NCBI GenBank assembly: GCA_017454765.1
Contig: JAFTCJ010000012.1
Coordinates: 1 to 48,260 of the forward strand
Origin: Erysipelotrichaceae bacterium
GTDB lineage: Bacteria > Bacillota_I > Bacilli_A > Erysipelotrichales > Erysipelotrichaceae
Length of the DNA: 48,260 bases
Direction: 5' to 3'
The notes beneath the pieces are model-generated. The model was given only the letters and a program-made list of their open reading frames with translations, searched no databases and was not told the DNA's origin. Positions 1 to 8,120 of the stretch are shown here, in pieces (the first letter of the stretch is position 1; every line of letters begins with the position of its first letter). The position numbers were made by a program, and so were the translations under genes.

Positions 1-66
1 CGTCCTCCTTACTTTCCTTCTTGTGCAACTGGCAGGCTGCAAGAGAAGTGTATCGTAAGGAGGACG
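1..66. repeat. Long hairpin-forming inverted repeat at window edge
   Basis: CGTCCTCCTTAC (1-12) is exactly complementary to GTAAGGAGGACG (55-66). The interior can pair further through TGCA/TGCA and CTTCTTG/CAAGAGAAG-like arms. TTTTATAAAT follows on the plus strand. It could be the 3' end of a structured RNA or a terminator for a gene left of the window. The left edge hides the context. Confidence 0.4.
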
Positions 67-105
67 TTTTATAAATACTATGTTCATCGCTGAAGCTATA
101 GGGAA

Positions 106-131
106 CCCCCGGACTATCCGGGGGTTTTCGG
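106..131 (+). terminator. Rho-independent terminator
   Basis: CCCCCGGA (106-113) pairs with TCCGGGGG (117-124) around a 3-nt loop, followed by TTTTCGG. The T-run is on the plus side, so it probably ends a plus-strand transcript that enters from outside the window. Confidence 0.7.
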
Positions 132-137
132 TAGACA

Positions 138-166
138 AAAATCCCGGAATCTGATTCCGGGATTTT
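138..166 (-). terminator. Terminator of the lipoprotein/zinc-ribbon operon
   Basis: AAAATCCCGGAAT (138-150) and ATTCCGGGATTTT (154-166) form a 13-bp stem with a CTG loop. Read on the minus strand it is followed by TTTTTG, placing it just downstream of the minus-strand gene ending at 204. It is symmetric enough to work in both directions. Confidence 0.8.
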
Positions 167-203
167 GCCTTTTCATTTCTGTCTGATTACATTTTCACAG
201 ACT

Positions 204-3200
204 TCATCTTAACAGTTCAAATTTATATGAGCCTTCTACTTCATTGCTTCTTTCGTACGGATCCTCTCCTTCCCTGGTGTATCTGTCAAAAGTCGCATAC
301 TTGCCCGGCAGTTGGATCTCCACTGAAGAAATATCACCGTTTCTGAAGTACACGTCGATCATGCCGCCGGAGCTGTAATTAGAGAAGGTCACAGTATGTT
401 GTGTACCGTACTTGAAGTATTTGTAGGTCGTTTCTCCGTTGGAGTATGAACTCTCTCTCGCTGTTCCGTCTTCGGTCTGTGATCCGGTAAAAGTTCCCGG
501 AGACACGCCGGTCATGCGATAGTATAGGTGATCCTCTCCGTAATCCGACTCGAATTCTCCGGTGAAAGTGATCGCCGGTCTGGTGAAACGCGCAACCATG
601 GATGTGATGTCTTCTTCCGGATCGCTGCCGCTGACCGAAGTATCTACAGCTGCAAAGATTACTTCAACCTTGTTTCCGCTGATTCTGACTGAACTTCCTT
701 TCGGCCAGGCGCCTACCGTGAGATTCTCATTCTCTATATAGTAATTGAAACTGTCGCCGTCAAAACGGCAGGTACTGTCTACATAAAGATAAAGATTGTC
801 ATAGAATCTGTCTTTTGCGGAACTGTCTTCACCGATCGATATGCTTACCGGATCGGATTCGACTCCCAGACACCTCTTTCCGTCCTTGGACCTGACGAAT
901 TCACACAGCGTGACGCTCAGATCGAGCCTGCTGTCATCCTTTAACAGTTCTTTTTTTGCATAACTCAGGCTCTGTTCAAATCCTTCCTTGTCAATCTCGT
1001 CATCAACAATGACCTTATCTCCGGCCTGGATCTTCAGCACATAACCGTCGATGACTCTGTCTTTGGCAGCACCGTAAGTCTTCATCTTCGGAAGATTGAT
1101 GATCAGGGCATCATCGCTCTGATCCAGAGTAGGTGCACTTGTTTTTTCAAACGTATACAAGTTGTATCCGACGTTCATGTTTTCGCCGGCCTCGATCTTG
1201 CCGTATATTTCGCCTATTACCAGATAGGAGATGTTGCCGAAGTAAGCGCCTCTTTCAGTCGGTATATAATCCGGAACCAGCGGAACCAGATTGACGGAAG
1301 GATGGTTCTTTCTGAAATCATCATCAAAAACCAGGATTCCTTTCAGTTCGCCTGCTTCTTTTTTCTTGAAACCGCGCAGCGACAGGAAATAGCTTCCGTC
1401 TTTATCCAGAGACAAATGATAAACATCTCCCGGTTTGAGCTTTATCCAATCCTTTGGATAATAATCTGTCTGATTGAAAAGCTGCACACAGTTTTCCGTA
1501 AGTTCGCGGCGGCGTGCCAGCAGCCATTTGCGGAAGAAGAGATCGAATTCGGTTTCATTATCGATTCCGAAAGCTTCCATCAGCGGAGCGGATACTCCCG
1601 GTTTTTTGAGATAGCTTCTGGCCTTCATCAGCTGGTGCGGGGTCACGGTGCGTTCCTTATATTCTTCCTGCAGATACATCACGAAATCACCCAGCTGGTA
1701 GCCTTCTATCATCTTGAGATTTTTACCGTCCGATGTGCCCTTGCTGTCAGGCTCGTTGTCGATCGGCAGACGCAGCGTATCCCAGCGGACCTTATCCGTC
1801 AGAGGCGGATCGGTCGTGATGATATCGTTGTCCTGATAGTAGCGTTTCGCATCCCTTTCCAGCACCATCGTCACCATCTCGTCGTAGCGGGGATCGTCGG
1901 TAAACTTGTCGGCGACCGGCGGTGAGAAACGGTATCTTTCCTGACAGACGTGGAACAGTTCGTGGGTAATGGTCAGCAGATAGTTGTCTCTGTTTACCTG
2001 ATCGGTCAGAGCCTTCAGAGGCCACAGCGAGACGACCGTGGAATAATTCAGCTTTTCAGCCAGTCCGAGCTTGTCTCTGTTTTCCGCCGTATTGGAGTCG
2101 GTCCGGGCCAGGAAAATAACTTTTCCGCTGGGCATACGCACCCTGGCGACACTGCCCAGATATTTATAGGCTGTGTCGATGTATTTTTTGGTATCCCGGA
2201 TGACCTGCGGTATCTCGACTTCTTCCTTGAGCTTCAGATACTCTTCGTTTGTTTCAAGCAGATATTTGTAATATGAGAGCTTCTGTTTGTTCCGGTCGAG
2301 CTTCTTGGTGCTTTCCAGTGTCTTTTCGTATTCATCTGCCTGTTCCTTGCAGTCTTCCTCGATTTCATGCATCCGGTTGACCTTGTCTCCCAATTCACGG
2401 TCGATATCGCTTGTGATCCACTGCAGCTCATATGATCCGTAATCGGTCTGATATTTCTTTATCTCCACATATCTCTTCAGATAATCCCTGCGGCTGTAGA
2501 AATACTTGCTTTCGTTAAAGTAGTCCATAACTGCAGCGCCGCCCAGAACAACGACTGCACCGCCGATCAGGAAAACCGTCGCCGAGTTCTGGCGGCTGTG
2601 ATAGATCAGCTTGTTGTCTTTGATGGTCGTTTCATATTCATAGAAACTTCCGTCATCGCCGATCCTTCCGACACTTATGCAGGGATAAAAAGCCGGATCG
2701 ATATCCAGGGTGTCCAGATCGACTTCCACCTCAAAAACACCGGGGATGACCTCATCATCCGCAAGTCCCGCATCTACTTCCCAGATACTGATCGGGATCA
2801 TCCATTCGTCTTCAAGCTCCTTCAGGATTTCATCGTACTGTGCCGGTATTTCATCAAGCGGTGCCATTTTGACATCTGTGTCCTTATTAAATGCGTTCTT
2901 TTCCGCTCTGATGACGACACCGTCCCATACCTGCTTTTCAAAAGCCTTGGAATTGCCGCTGTATTCCGGCAGTTCGACATTAACCACGGTATTCCCGCCG
3001 GTTGTCGGCTGCTGCTGATCATAGCCGCCTCCCGGTCTTCTGCCTTTCAGGAAAAAGCCCGGTTTCACAAAGCCGGTAAAACCGATCGCAGCGACCAGCA
3101 AAAGGATCACGAATTTCACAAAACCGCCGCCTTTTTTCTTGGGTTTTTCAGGCTTTTCTGTTTTGACCTCGGTCTTTTTCGGCTGTGCTTCTTTCTTTGC

Positions 3201-3404
3201 TTTTGCCTTTTTCTTCTTCTCCGCTTTGCTGTCGGAGATCTCAACGGTCGAACCTTCAGGTACATCAAAGGTCAGACCGCCCTTGTCGTTCTGCGTGATC
3301 TTGATATCGTTCTTTTTCACTTCGACGATTTTTGCACCGCATTCCGGACAGAACTTGCTGCCGGGATTCAGCGGTGCTCCGCACTTTTCACAGTATTTTG
3401 CCAT
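204..3404 (-). CDS. Zinc-ribbon membrane protein with large outer region and HELFH metallopeptidase-like motif
   Basis: A 1066-residue protein. Residues 5-22 form a zinc ribbon (CEKCG and CPECG pairs), then a Lys-rich linker and a TM segment near 95-114, so the ribbon should be cytosolic. A second hydrophobic stretch lies near 275-295. Residues 481-485 read HELFH, preceded by T-I-T, which is the HExxH pattern of zinc metallopeptidases; a Glu in a downstream helix (MVLERDAK) could be a third ligand. The C-terminal half is rich in Asp, Tyr and Ser and looks like beta-sandwich material. ATG at 3404 has AGGAG overlapping the stop of the upstream lipoprotein gene, so the two are probably one operon. 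Peptidase activity is inferred from the motif only; the rest of the protein is not recognised. Confidence 0.75.
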   Translation of the reverse strand: MAKYCEKCGAPLNPGSKFCPECGAKIVEVKKNDIKITQNDKGGLTFDVPEGSTVEISDSKAEKKKKAKAKKEAQPKKTEVKTEKPEKPKKKGGGFVKFVILLLVAAIGFTGFVKPGFFLKGRRPGGGYDQQQPTTGGNTVVNVELPEYSGNSKAFEKQVWDGVVIRAEKNAFNKDTDVKMAPLDEIPAQYDEILKELEDEWMIPISIWEVDAGLADDEVIPGVFEVEVDLDTLDIDPAFYPCISVGRIGDDGSFYEYETTIKDNKLIYHSRQNSATVFLIGGAVVVLGGAAVMDYFNESKYFYSRRDYLKRYVEIKKYQTDYGSYELQWITSDIDRELGDKVNRMHEIEEDCKEQADEYEKTLESTKKLDRNKQKLSYYKYLLETNEEYLKLKEEVEIPQVIRDTKKYIDTAYKYLGSVARVRMPSGKVIFLARTDSNTAENRDKLGLAEKLNYSTVVSLWPLKALTDQVNRDNYLLTITHELFHVCQERYRFSPPVADKFTDDPRYDEMVTMVLERDAKRYYQDNDIITTDPPLTDKVRWDTLRLPIDNEPDSKGTSDGKNLKMIEGYQLGDFVMYLQEEYKERTVTPHQLMKARSYLKKPGVSAPLMEAFGIDNETEFDLFFRKWLLARRRELTENCVQLFNQTDYYPKDWIKLKPGDVYHLSLDKDGSYFLSLRGFKKKEAGELKGILVFDDDFRKNHPSVNLVPLVPDYIPTERGAYFGNISYLVIGEIYGKIEAGENMNVGYNLYTFEKTSAPTLDQSDDALIINLPKMKTYGAAKDRVIDGYVLKIQAGDKVIVDDEIDKEGFEQSLSYAKKELLKDDSRLDLSVTLCEFVRSKDGKRCLGVESDPVSISIGEDSSAKDRFYDNLYLYVDSTCRFDGDSFNYYIENENLTVGAWPKGSSVRISGNKVEVIFAAVDTSVSGSDPEEDITSMVARFTRPAITFTGEFESDYGEDHLYYRMTGVSPGTFTGSQTEDGTARESSYSNGETTYKYFKYGTQHTVTFSNYSSGGMIDVYFRNGDISSVEIQLPGKYATFDRYTREGEDPYERSNEVEGSYKFELLR

Positions 3405-3408
3405 AATA

Positions 3409-4164
3409 TCACTCCTGTCCTCTGATCATCATGAAAGTCGCTGTTTCTTCTTCCGATATCCACAAATCAGCCAGCAGATATTCTCTTCCTTCATAGGCAT
3501 AGAAGTTCTTAAGATACAGGACACAGTTGTTGCCTATGAGCTTGATCTCGTTGTTTTCATCAAATCCGCCGCCGAACGGCTCATATCCCACATCTTCATC
3601 TGTCAGCTCACTGATCTCCATCCCGTCAGAAAAAAGTCTTGGATGAAGAACGATCTTTACCGGCGGATCATCAGTGTTGTGAACAGACATTTCTGCGTAT
3701 CCGAGTTCATCATAGAGATAACCGTCGGCAGAGTCATAACGGATCTTAAGATTGTATTTCCAGATACCGTTGGCATTTCCCAGAGGCTCATTTGTCCTGC
3801 CTTCCGGTAAACCTTCATACATGACCTGACCGTAGAATTCATCAAAATCTTCATAGTTCAGTTTGCTGACATCAAACAGCGAAGGATCGACGGTCTCAGT
3901 ATAAGTCTGGGTGCCGCTGCCTGTTCCTGCTGTATTGCCTTCTGTGCTGTTTCCTGTTTCATCATCAAAAACAACCTGGTCCGAAGCATCCGAAATGATA
4001 TCCGGAAGCGGTTCAATGATACTGTCTGTGCTGTTGACATCGTACTTGTCAACTGTCTGGCTTGTTTCATCTGACGGCCTGCTGTCGATGTCGCTTCCGG
4101 CCTTAGAAGATGAGCAGCCGACCATCATAAGCAGTATCAGAGATGCTGTTATTATCTTTTTCAT
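3409..4164 (-). CDS. Lipoprotein, paralogue of the one at 35286-35960
   Basis: 251 residues. The N-terminus is a lipoprotein signal (MKKIITAS... LMMVGC, lipidated Cys at 16) followed by a Ser/Asp/Thr-rich linker to about residue 85. The C-terminal domain shares LHPRL, a YEG-x-EYLLA-x-x-W motif, SEE and a terminal RG with the lipoprotein at 35286-35960, so both belong to one uncharacterised family. It should sit on the outer face of the membrane. It lies 4 nt upstream of the zinc-ribbon protein gene, whose ribosome site overlaps its stop, so the two products may act together at the surface. Function unknown. Confidence 0.75.
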   Translation of the reverse strand: MKKIITASLILLMMVGCSSSKAGSDIDSRPSDETSQTVDKYDVNSTDSIIEPLPDIISDASDQVVFDDETGNSTEGNTAGTGSGTQTYTETVDPSLFDVSKLNYEDFDEFYGQVMYEGLPEGRTNEPLGNANGIWKYNLKIRYDSADGYLYDELGYAEMSVHNTDDPPVKIVLHPRLFSDGMEISELTDEDVGYEPFGGGFDENNEIKLIGNNCVLYLKNFYAYEGREYLLADLWISEEETATFMMIRGQE

Positions 4165-4366
4165 TATCGATGTGACTCCTGTGTACAGAAAATCGCAGAG
4201 CTTTCTGATTCCTTCTGTTTTCTGATTATCTGTATGTATCTATATGTCTATATTATACCTTATATTGTTCCCGATTTTTGTTAGAGGGGGTTCCATACGT
4301 TCTGATGATTTCTGCATTTCTGTATAAAACGAAATATCAATAAACCGTTTTCTTCTTTTGCCCGGC

Positions 4367-4381
4367 TGTTATATAGTTATT
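4367..4381 (+). promoter_or_regulatory. Extended -10 abutting the start codon (possible leaderless start)
   Basis: TGT followed by TATATA (4370-4375) is an extended -10 element only 6 nt before ATG at 4382. No Shine-Dalgarno-like sequence is seen upstream of that ATG. A transcript starting 6-7 nt after the -10 would begin at the start codon. The rest of 4165-4366, between divergent genes, is AT-rich and includes a minus-strand TATAAT near 4250 for the lipoprotein gene. Confidence 0.45.
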
Positions 4382-6067
4382 ATGATGGAAAACACCAACA
4401 TCTTTATCGGCCTGCTTCATCTGCTTGCGGGAATCGGCATCTTCCTTACGGGATGCGATATCATGTCAAGCAATCTGGAAGCAGCCAGTTCCGACAGACT
4501 GAAAAAACTGCTGGCCAGAGTCTCCAATAACAAGATCATAGGAGTCCTGATCGGCGCAGCAGCAACAATACTGATCCAGTCATCAAGCGCGGCCACCGTC
4601 ATGGCGATCGGTTTTGTCAATGCCAAGATCATATCCCTGCTTCAGGCGGCAACGATCATTTTCGGTGCCGAGATAGGAACGACCCTTACCGGCCAGCTGG
4701 TCGCTTTAGGAATGTTCGGCGGCAGCGAGATCAGCCTCAGCGTTGTCTTTTCTGCTCTGGCAGGTCTCGGTGTATTTATTACGATGTTTGCCAAACGCGA
4801 CAAGACAAAACTCATCGGCAAGATCCTTACCGGACTCGGACTTCTGTTTGCGGGAATCAGCACGATGTCGGGGGCAATGTCCGGTTTTGCTCAATATCCT
4901 CAGCTCAAGGATTTTATCGCGACATTGAGGTCTTCATTCTTTCTGATCCTGATCGGCGCTTTCCTGACCGCTCTCATACAGAGTTCTTCTGCCGTCACTT
5001 CGATCTCCATCACCATGGTCGCGGCCGGACTCATCAACATCTCTCAGGGCATCTATCTCACGCTCGGCGCCAACATCGGTACATGTCTGACCGGCATGCT
5101 GGCAGCAGCGAATTCCGAAAGCGTCAACGCCAAAAGGACATCGCTGATCCAGCTCATCTTCAATATCGGAGGAGTCGTCCTGGTCTATCTGAGCGATATC
5201 GTTCTATCGCTTGTTTCAAACGGCAAAACAACATACGGGTCAATGCTTTCAAATGCATTCCCTGACGCGCCTCATACCCAGCTGGCGATGTTTCACACCA
5301 TATTCAATATCGCTTCCGTTCTGATCGTGCTTCCTTTTGCCGAGAAACTCGTAGCACTTACGAAAAGTCTGATTAAAGACGAACCTGTGACAAACGATAC
5401 CGAGCGTTTCTACTATGTGAATGAAAACATGATCAGTACACCTGCGGTTGCGGTCGATCAGATCAAACAGGAAATAGAAAACATGTCTAAAATTGCGATT
5501 CAGAATTTCAACATCTCTATCGACATGATCAAAACGCTGAACTTTGAAAGGGAAGAAGATTTCATCAAGAATGAAAAAGAACTGGACTTCCTGAATAAAA
5601 ACCTCATTGATCTGATCCTGAAGGTCGCTCAGTCCGGAAAGGTCAGCAAGAAGAGCCAGAATTATCTTTCCACTACTTACAGAGCCGTTTCCGATCTGGA
5701 ACGGATCGGAGATTATGCAGCAAAGATCGTTGAATACGCCCACGATCTCTCTGACGGCAACTCTCCTTTCTCCCAGGTGCTTCTCTCCGAGATCGAAGCC
5801 ATGAGAAGACTCATAAATAATCTCTATCTGCTCGTGCTGAATGCCTATAAGAGCGGTAAAAGAAAACCGTCAAAAGAGATCAGAGATACGAAAACAAGTA
5901 TCGATTCCCTTTCACGGCATATGACCAGGATCTATATCACAAGGCTTAACAACAACGAATTCTCAGGAACTTCCGGAACCGATTATCTGAAGTTCTACAA
6001 CGATGCCGAAAGGATCGGGGATCATCTTGTCAGCCTGATCGACCACGATTATACTCTTTCACGCTGA
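4382..6067 (+). CDS. Na+/phosphate cotransporter family protein with C-terminal PhoU-like domain
   Basis: Integral membrane carrier of the Na/Pi-cotransporter (NptA/YjbB) type, which moves phosphate with sodium. The family signature QSSSA occurs twice, at about residue 66 and again about 130 residues later (LIQSSSAVTS), as expected for two inverted repeats of TM helices. After about residue 340 the protein turns into long amphipathic helices typical of PhoU, seen in many bacterial members. An upstream TTG at 4358 keeps the frame open, but ATG 4382 (or 4385) matches the usual N-terminus. No ribosome site precedes it; see the adjacent -10 element. It is a single-gene unit ending in a strong terminator. 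Confidence 0.9.
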   Translation: MMENTNIFIGLLHLLAGIGIFLTGCDIMSSNLEAASSDRLKKLLARVSNNKIIGVLIGAAATILIQSSSAATVMAIGFVNAKIISLLQAATIIFGAEIGTTLTGQLVALGMFGGSEISLSVVFSALAGLGVFITMFAKRDKTKLIGKILTGLGLLFAGISTMSGAMSGFAQYPQLKDFIATLRSSFFLILIGAFLTALIQSSSAVTSISITMVAAGLINISQGIYLTLGANIGTCLTGMLAAANSESVNAKRTSLIQLIFNIGGVVLVYLSDIVLSLVSNGKTTYGSMLSNAFPDAPHTQLAMFHTIFNIASVLIVLPFAEKLVALTKSLIKDEPVTNDTERFYYVNENMISTPAVAVDQIKQEIENMSKIAIQNFNISIDMIKTLNFEREEDFIKNEKELDFLNKNLIDLILKVAQSGKVSKKSQNYLSTTYRAVSDLERIGDYAAKIVEYAHDLSDGNSPFSQVLLSEIEAMRRLINNLYLLVLNAYKSGKRKPSKEIRDTKTSIDSLSRHMTRIYITRLNNNEFSGTSGTDYLKFYNDAERIGDHLVSLIDHDYTLSR

Positions 6068-6099
6068 TTCATCCTGATTGAAACATGCCAGTAATCTTG

Positions 6100-6135
6100 A
6101 ATAAAAATCCTGGATATGACTCCAGGATTTTTATT
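6100..6135. terminator. Bidirectional terminator after the Na/Pi transporter
   Basis: AATAAAAATCCTGGA (6100-6114) is exactly complementary to TCCAGGATTTTTATT (6121-6135) with a 6-nt loop. It has T-runs in both directions, so it ends the plus-strand transporter transcript and could also block minus-strand transcription from the island side. Confidence 0.85.
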
Positions 6136-6144
6136 GGTTTTTCG

Positions 6145-6165
6145 TTTCCACTCAATCGTACTAAC
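6145..6165 (-). other. Displaced guaA 3'-end fragment: putative distal attachment site
   Basis: Read on the minus strand these 21 bases translate as V-S-T-I-E-W-K. The intact guaA ends V-S-T-I-E-W-E (12919-12939). The two 21-mers match at 17 positions; three of the four differences are silent and the fourth changes only the last codon. The fragment has the same orientation as guaA and lies in an intergenic region. This is the layout left when an element inserts at the end of guaA and rebuilds it. The insertion history is inferred. Confidence 0.6.
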
Positions 6166-6182
6166 ATCAACATGACGATCAG

Positions 6183-6440
6183 ATGATTATCTGGTCGAAT
6201 TGTCTATGGATCAATAAAAAGAATAATTCTTTTGTTGAAAAATCTGTGTCTGAATCTCCAAATAGAAAAGTATTTTTTGAGAAAATAGTTAATCCTGAAT
6301 ATTGGGATAACGTTAAAGAATTATATCCTCCAATATATAAGTACAAAAAAATCCTAGTGAATATCGGATTATATGTCAGCAGTGACAGTCCTTTGGATAT
6401 GCCCTATGATTTTGAAGAACTGGAAAAGAAGAAATATTAA
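6183..6440 (+). CDS. Small orphan protein of unknown function
   Basis: An 85-residue ORF, clearly more AT-rich than its neighbours, with many Lys, Tyr and Asn codons. No signal peptide, TM segment or known motif is visible. There is no convincing ribosome site before ATG 6183. It sits immediately inside the guaA-like fragment at 6145-6165, so it may be a leftover from an integrated element or the tail of a decayed gene. It may not be expressed. Confidence 0.35.
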   Translation: MIIWSNCLWINKKNNSFVEKSVSESPNRKVFFEKIVNPEYWDNVKELYPPIYKYKKILVNIGLYVSSDSPLDMPYDFEELEKKKY

Positions 6441-6473
6441 AAAAGCACTATCCTATGATAATGCTTCAAGTGC

Positions 6474-7178
6474 TTACTGCTTGTCTTTGCTGATGAGCCA
6501 GATCCCATAGAGCGGACCCATGATGACCAGTACGCCGATCAGGACCAGGAACAAGATCGAAGTCGTCTGCGGCGTCTCGGTAAAGATCTGCGAAGACAGG
6601 TCGATCAGAAAGTGGTATAGGATGATCGAACACAGATCGTTGGTCTTCAGATAGACCGCACCCAGGATCATACCGATGGAAAAAGAATAGAGCAGCTGGA
6701 TCAGCGTTGCCGCAATTTGTCCGCTGATGATATTGGTGATGTGGATCAAAGAAAACAGCAGTGATGAAGCAAGCAGGGCATACATCTGTGTCTTGCTGCA
6801 CTCCCTGAGCTTGCCGATCTCGATCACCCGGAAGATGAACTCTTCAAAAACCGCCGGAGCCAGTGCATTGACGAAAGCACTGAAATAATCCAGGGTCATA
6901 GACATGCCATTACTCAGGTTATGTCCCAGGTTCCAGGCTGCAAACAGCAGCAGCGGCATCCCCATCAGCAAGCCGCTGAAAGGGTGGATATCTTTAAAAT
7001 AACGCCGGAAGATGAACCAGATGACGGCTGACGCCAGAAGCCGGCCGATCGAAACAGAAAAATCCTGCGGCAGATATAAGACGGTGCCCGGTAACATGAA
7101 GATCGCTGCCAGTACCATACCCAAGGCAAAGACCGCCAGTCCAAACAGGACCGGTTTATCACTGAAAAACTTTTTCAT
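6474..7178 (-). CDS. CPBP-family intramembrane metalloprotease
   Basis: 234 residues, strongly hydrophobic with about 6-7 TM segments. It carries the CPBP (CAAX protease and bacteriocin-processing) motifs: EEFIFR at 112-117 (EExxxR), FSLIH ending at His146, and a third motif with His189. These residues line a metal site within the membrane. Family members cleave membrane peptides or give bacteriocin self-immunity; the substrate here is unknown. The start at 7178 is chosen because AAAGGAGA stands 6 nt upstream; the frame opens further back at 7238 without a ribosome site. A terminator separates it from the esterase gene upstream. Confidence 0.85.
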   Translation of the reverse strand: MKKFFSDKPVLFGLAVFALGMVLAAIFMLPGTVLYLPQDFSVSIGRLLASAVIWFIFRRYFKDIHPFSGLLMGMPLLLFAAWNLGHNLSNGMSMTLDYFSAFVNALAPAVFEEFIFRVIEIGKLRECSKTQMYALLASSLLFSLIHITNIISGQIAATLIQLLYSFSIGMILGAVYLKTNDLCSIILYHFLIDLSSQIFTETPQTTSILFLVLIGVLVIMGPLYGIWLISKDKQ

Positions 7179-7240
7179 ATACTCTCCTTTTGCTGTACCC
7201 TTATTATTCCATACATTGTTATTTCTGACTACCTGCAAAA

Positions 7241-7277
7241 AAAAGTAACCCTCCGGCTTAGCCGGTGGGTTACTTTT
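7241..7277. terminator. Terminator after the esterase pair
   Basis: AAAAGTAACCC-T-CCGGC pairs with GCCGG-T-GGGTTACTTTT around TTA. It is a long bidirectional stem flanked by A and T runs, lying downstream of the minus-strand esterase and upstream of the CPBP gene. Confidence 0.85.
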
Positions 7278-7282
7278 ATGTG

Positions 7283-8116
7283 TTACAGCAGCGAGGTCAA
7301 TCCCATCTCATCCAGCAGGACCGGAAGCCGGCGGTCCCAGAAGTCCCAGTTGTGTTCTCCCGGACCGGTCTCGTACGTGAAGGCAAACCCGTGTTCTTCC
7401 GCTTTCTTCTTCATGAAGTCCGCTGTCGTATCAGAGACGCCCTTGATGAAATCCTCTGTCCCGCAGACCATGCGGATATCCGGGATCTCTTTTCCTTCTC
7501 TGAGAGCTTCTTCCAGAAGATGGAGGATGTCGTGTTTTGTCCCGAGAGCGTCTTTCATCGTCTTTGTCCCGAAGGCATTCTTTCCGACACCGTAGATCGG
7601 CGTCAGGAAGTTCTCTTCCTCCGTCTGCGGAGGGAGTTCCATTTCAATGAGATTCCCGGAGGACAGAACACCGATGGCCTGATAGCGTTCCGGGAACGAC
7701 AGCCCGACTTTGAGGGAACCGTAACCGCCCATGGACTGACCCATGATGTAGTTGTCTTCCTTCTTATCAGACAACTGCGGGAAGGTCTCTCTCATGAAAG
7801 CAGGAAGTTCTTCGGAAATGTAACGGAAGCACTTCGGTCCGTTGACCATATCCGAATAGAAACTCTGTGCCGGTACGGACGGACAGACGACAGCGATCCC
7901 TCTGGCAAGCGCATAACGTTCCAGGTTGGTGTTGCGGATCCAGGAAGTGTGGTCATCTCCCATCCCGTGGAGAAGCCACAGGACTTTGAGCTTTCCTTCT
8001 TCGTTTCTCCGGACCCCGTTGGCCAGGAAGTCCTTCTGCGAGTTCGGAAGGATCACATAGGCCTGCGTGTTCTCATAGAGGGAATTGGAATAGAAATCGA
8101 TCTGAATGCGTGTCAT
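7283..8116 (-). CDS. Alpha/beta-hydrolase esterase (esterase-D/EstA type)
   Basis: 277 residues of the esterase family that includes EstA tributyrin esterase, S-formylglutathione hydrolase and feruloyl-esterase-like enzymes. Ser128 lies in GQSMG, the nucleophile elbow. LLHGMGDD at 48-55 supplies the oxyanion hole. Asp222 (CGTED) and His255 (GPGEHNW) complete a plausible triad. No signal peptide, so it is intracellular. It is probably translated from the same mRNA as the hydrolase ending at 8121, since only 4 nt separate them. An acyl or acetyl ester taken up with sugars is a likely substrate; the exact one cannot be read. Confidence 0.85.
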   Translation of the reverse strand: MTRIQIDFYSNSLYENTQAYVILPNSQKDFLANGVRRNEEGKLKVLWLLHGMGDDHTSWIRNTNLERYALARGIAVVCPSVPAQSFYSDMVNGPKCFRYISEELPAFMRETFPQLSDKKEDNYIMGQSMGGYGSLKVGLSFPERYQAIGVLSSGNLIEMELPPQTEEENFLTPIYGVGKNAFGTKTMKDALGTKHDILHLLEEALREGKEIPDIRMVCGTEDFIKGVSDTTADFMKKKAEEHGFAFTYETGPGEHNWDFWDRRLPVLLDEMGLTSLL

Positions 8117-8120
8117 GGCT

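Noticed and set aside
2598..3425. Long plus-strand ORF opposite the zinc-ribbon protein
   Set aside because: The minus-strand frame has the zinc ribbon, TM segment and a good start; the plus frame is a Phe/Arg-rich shadow.
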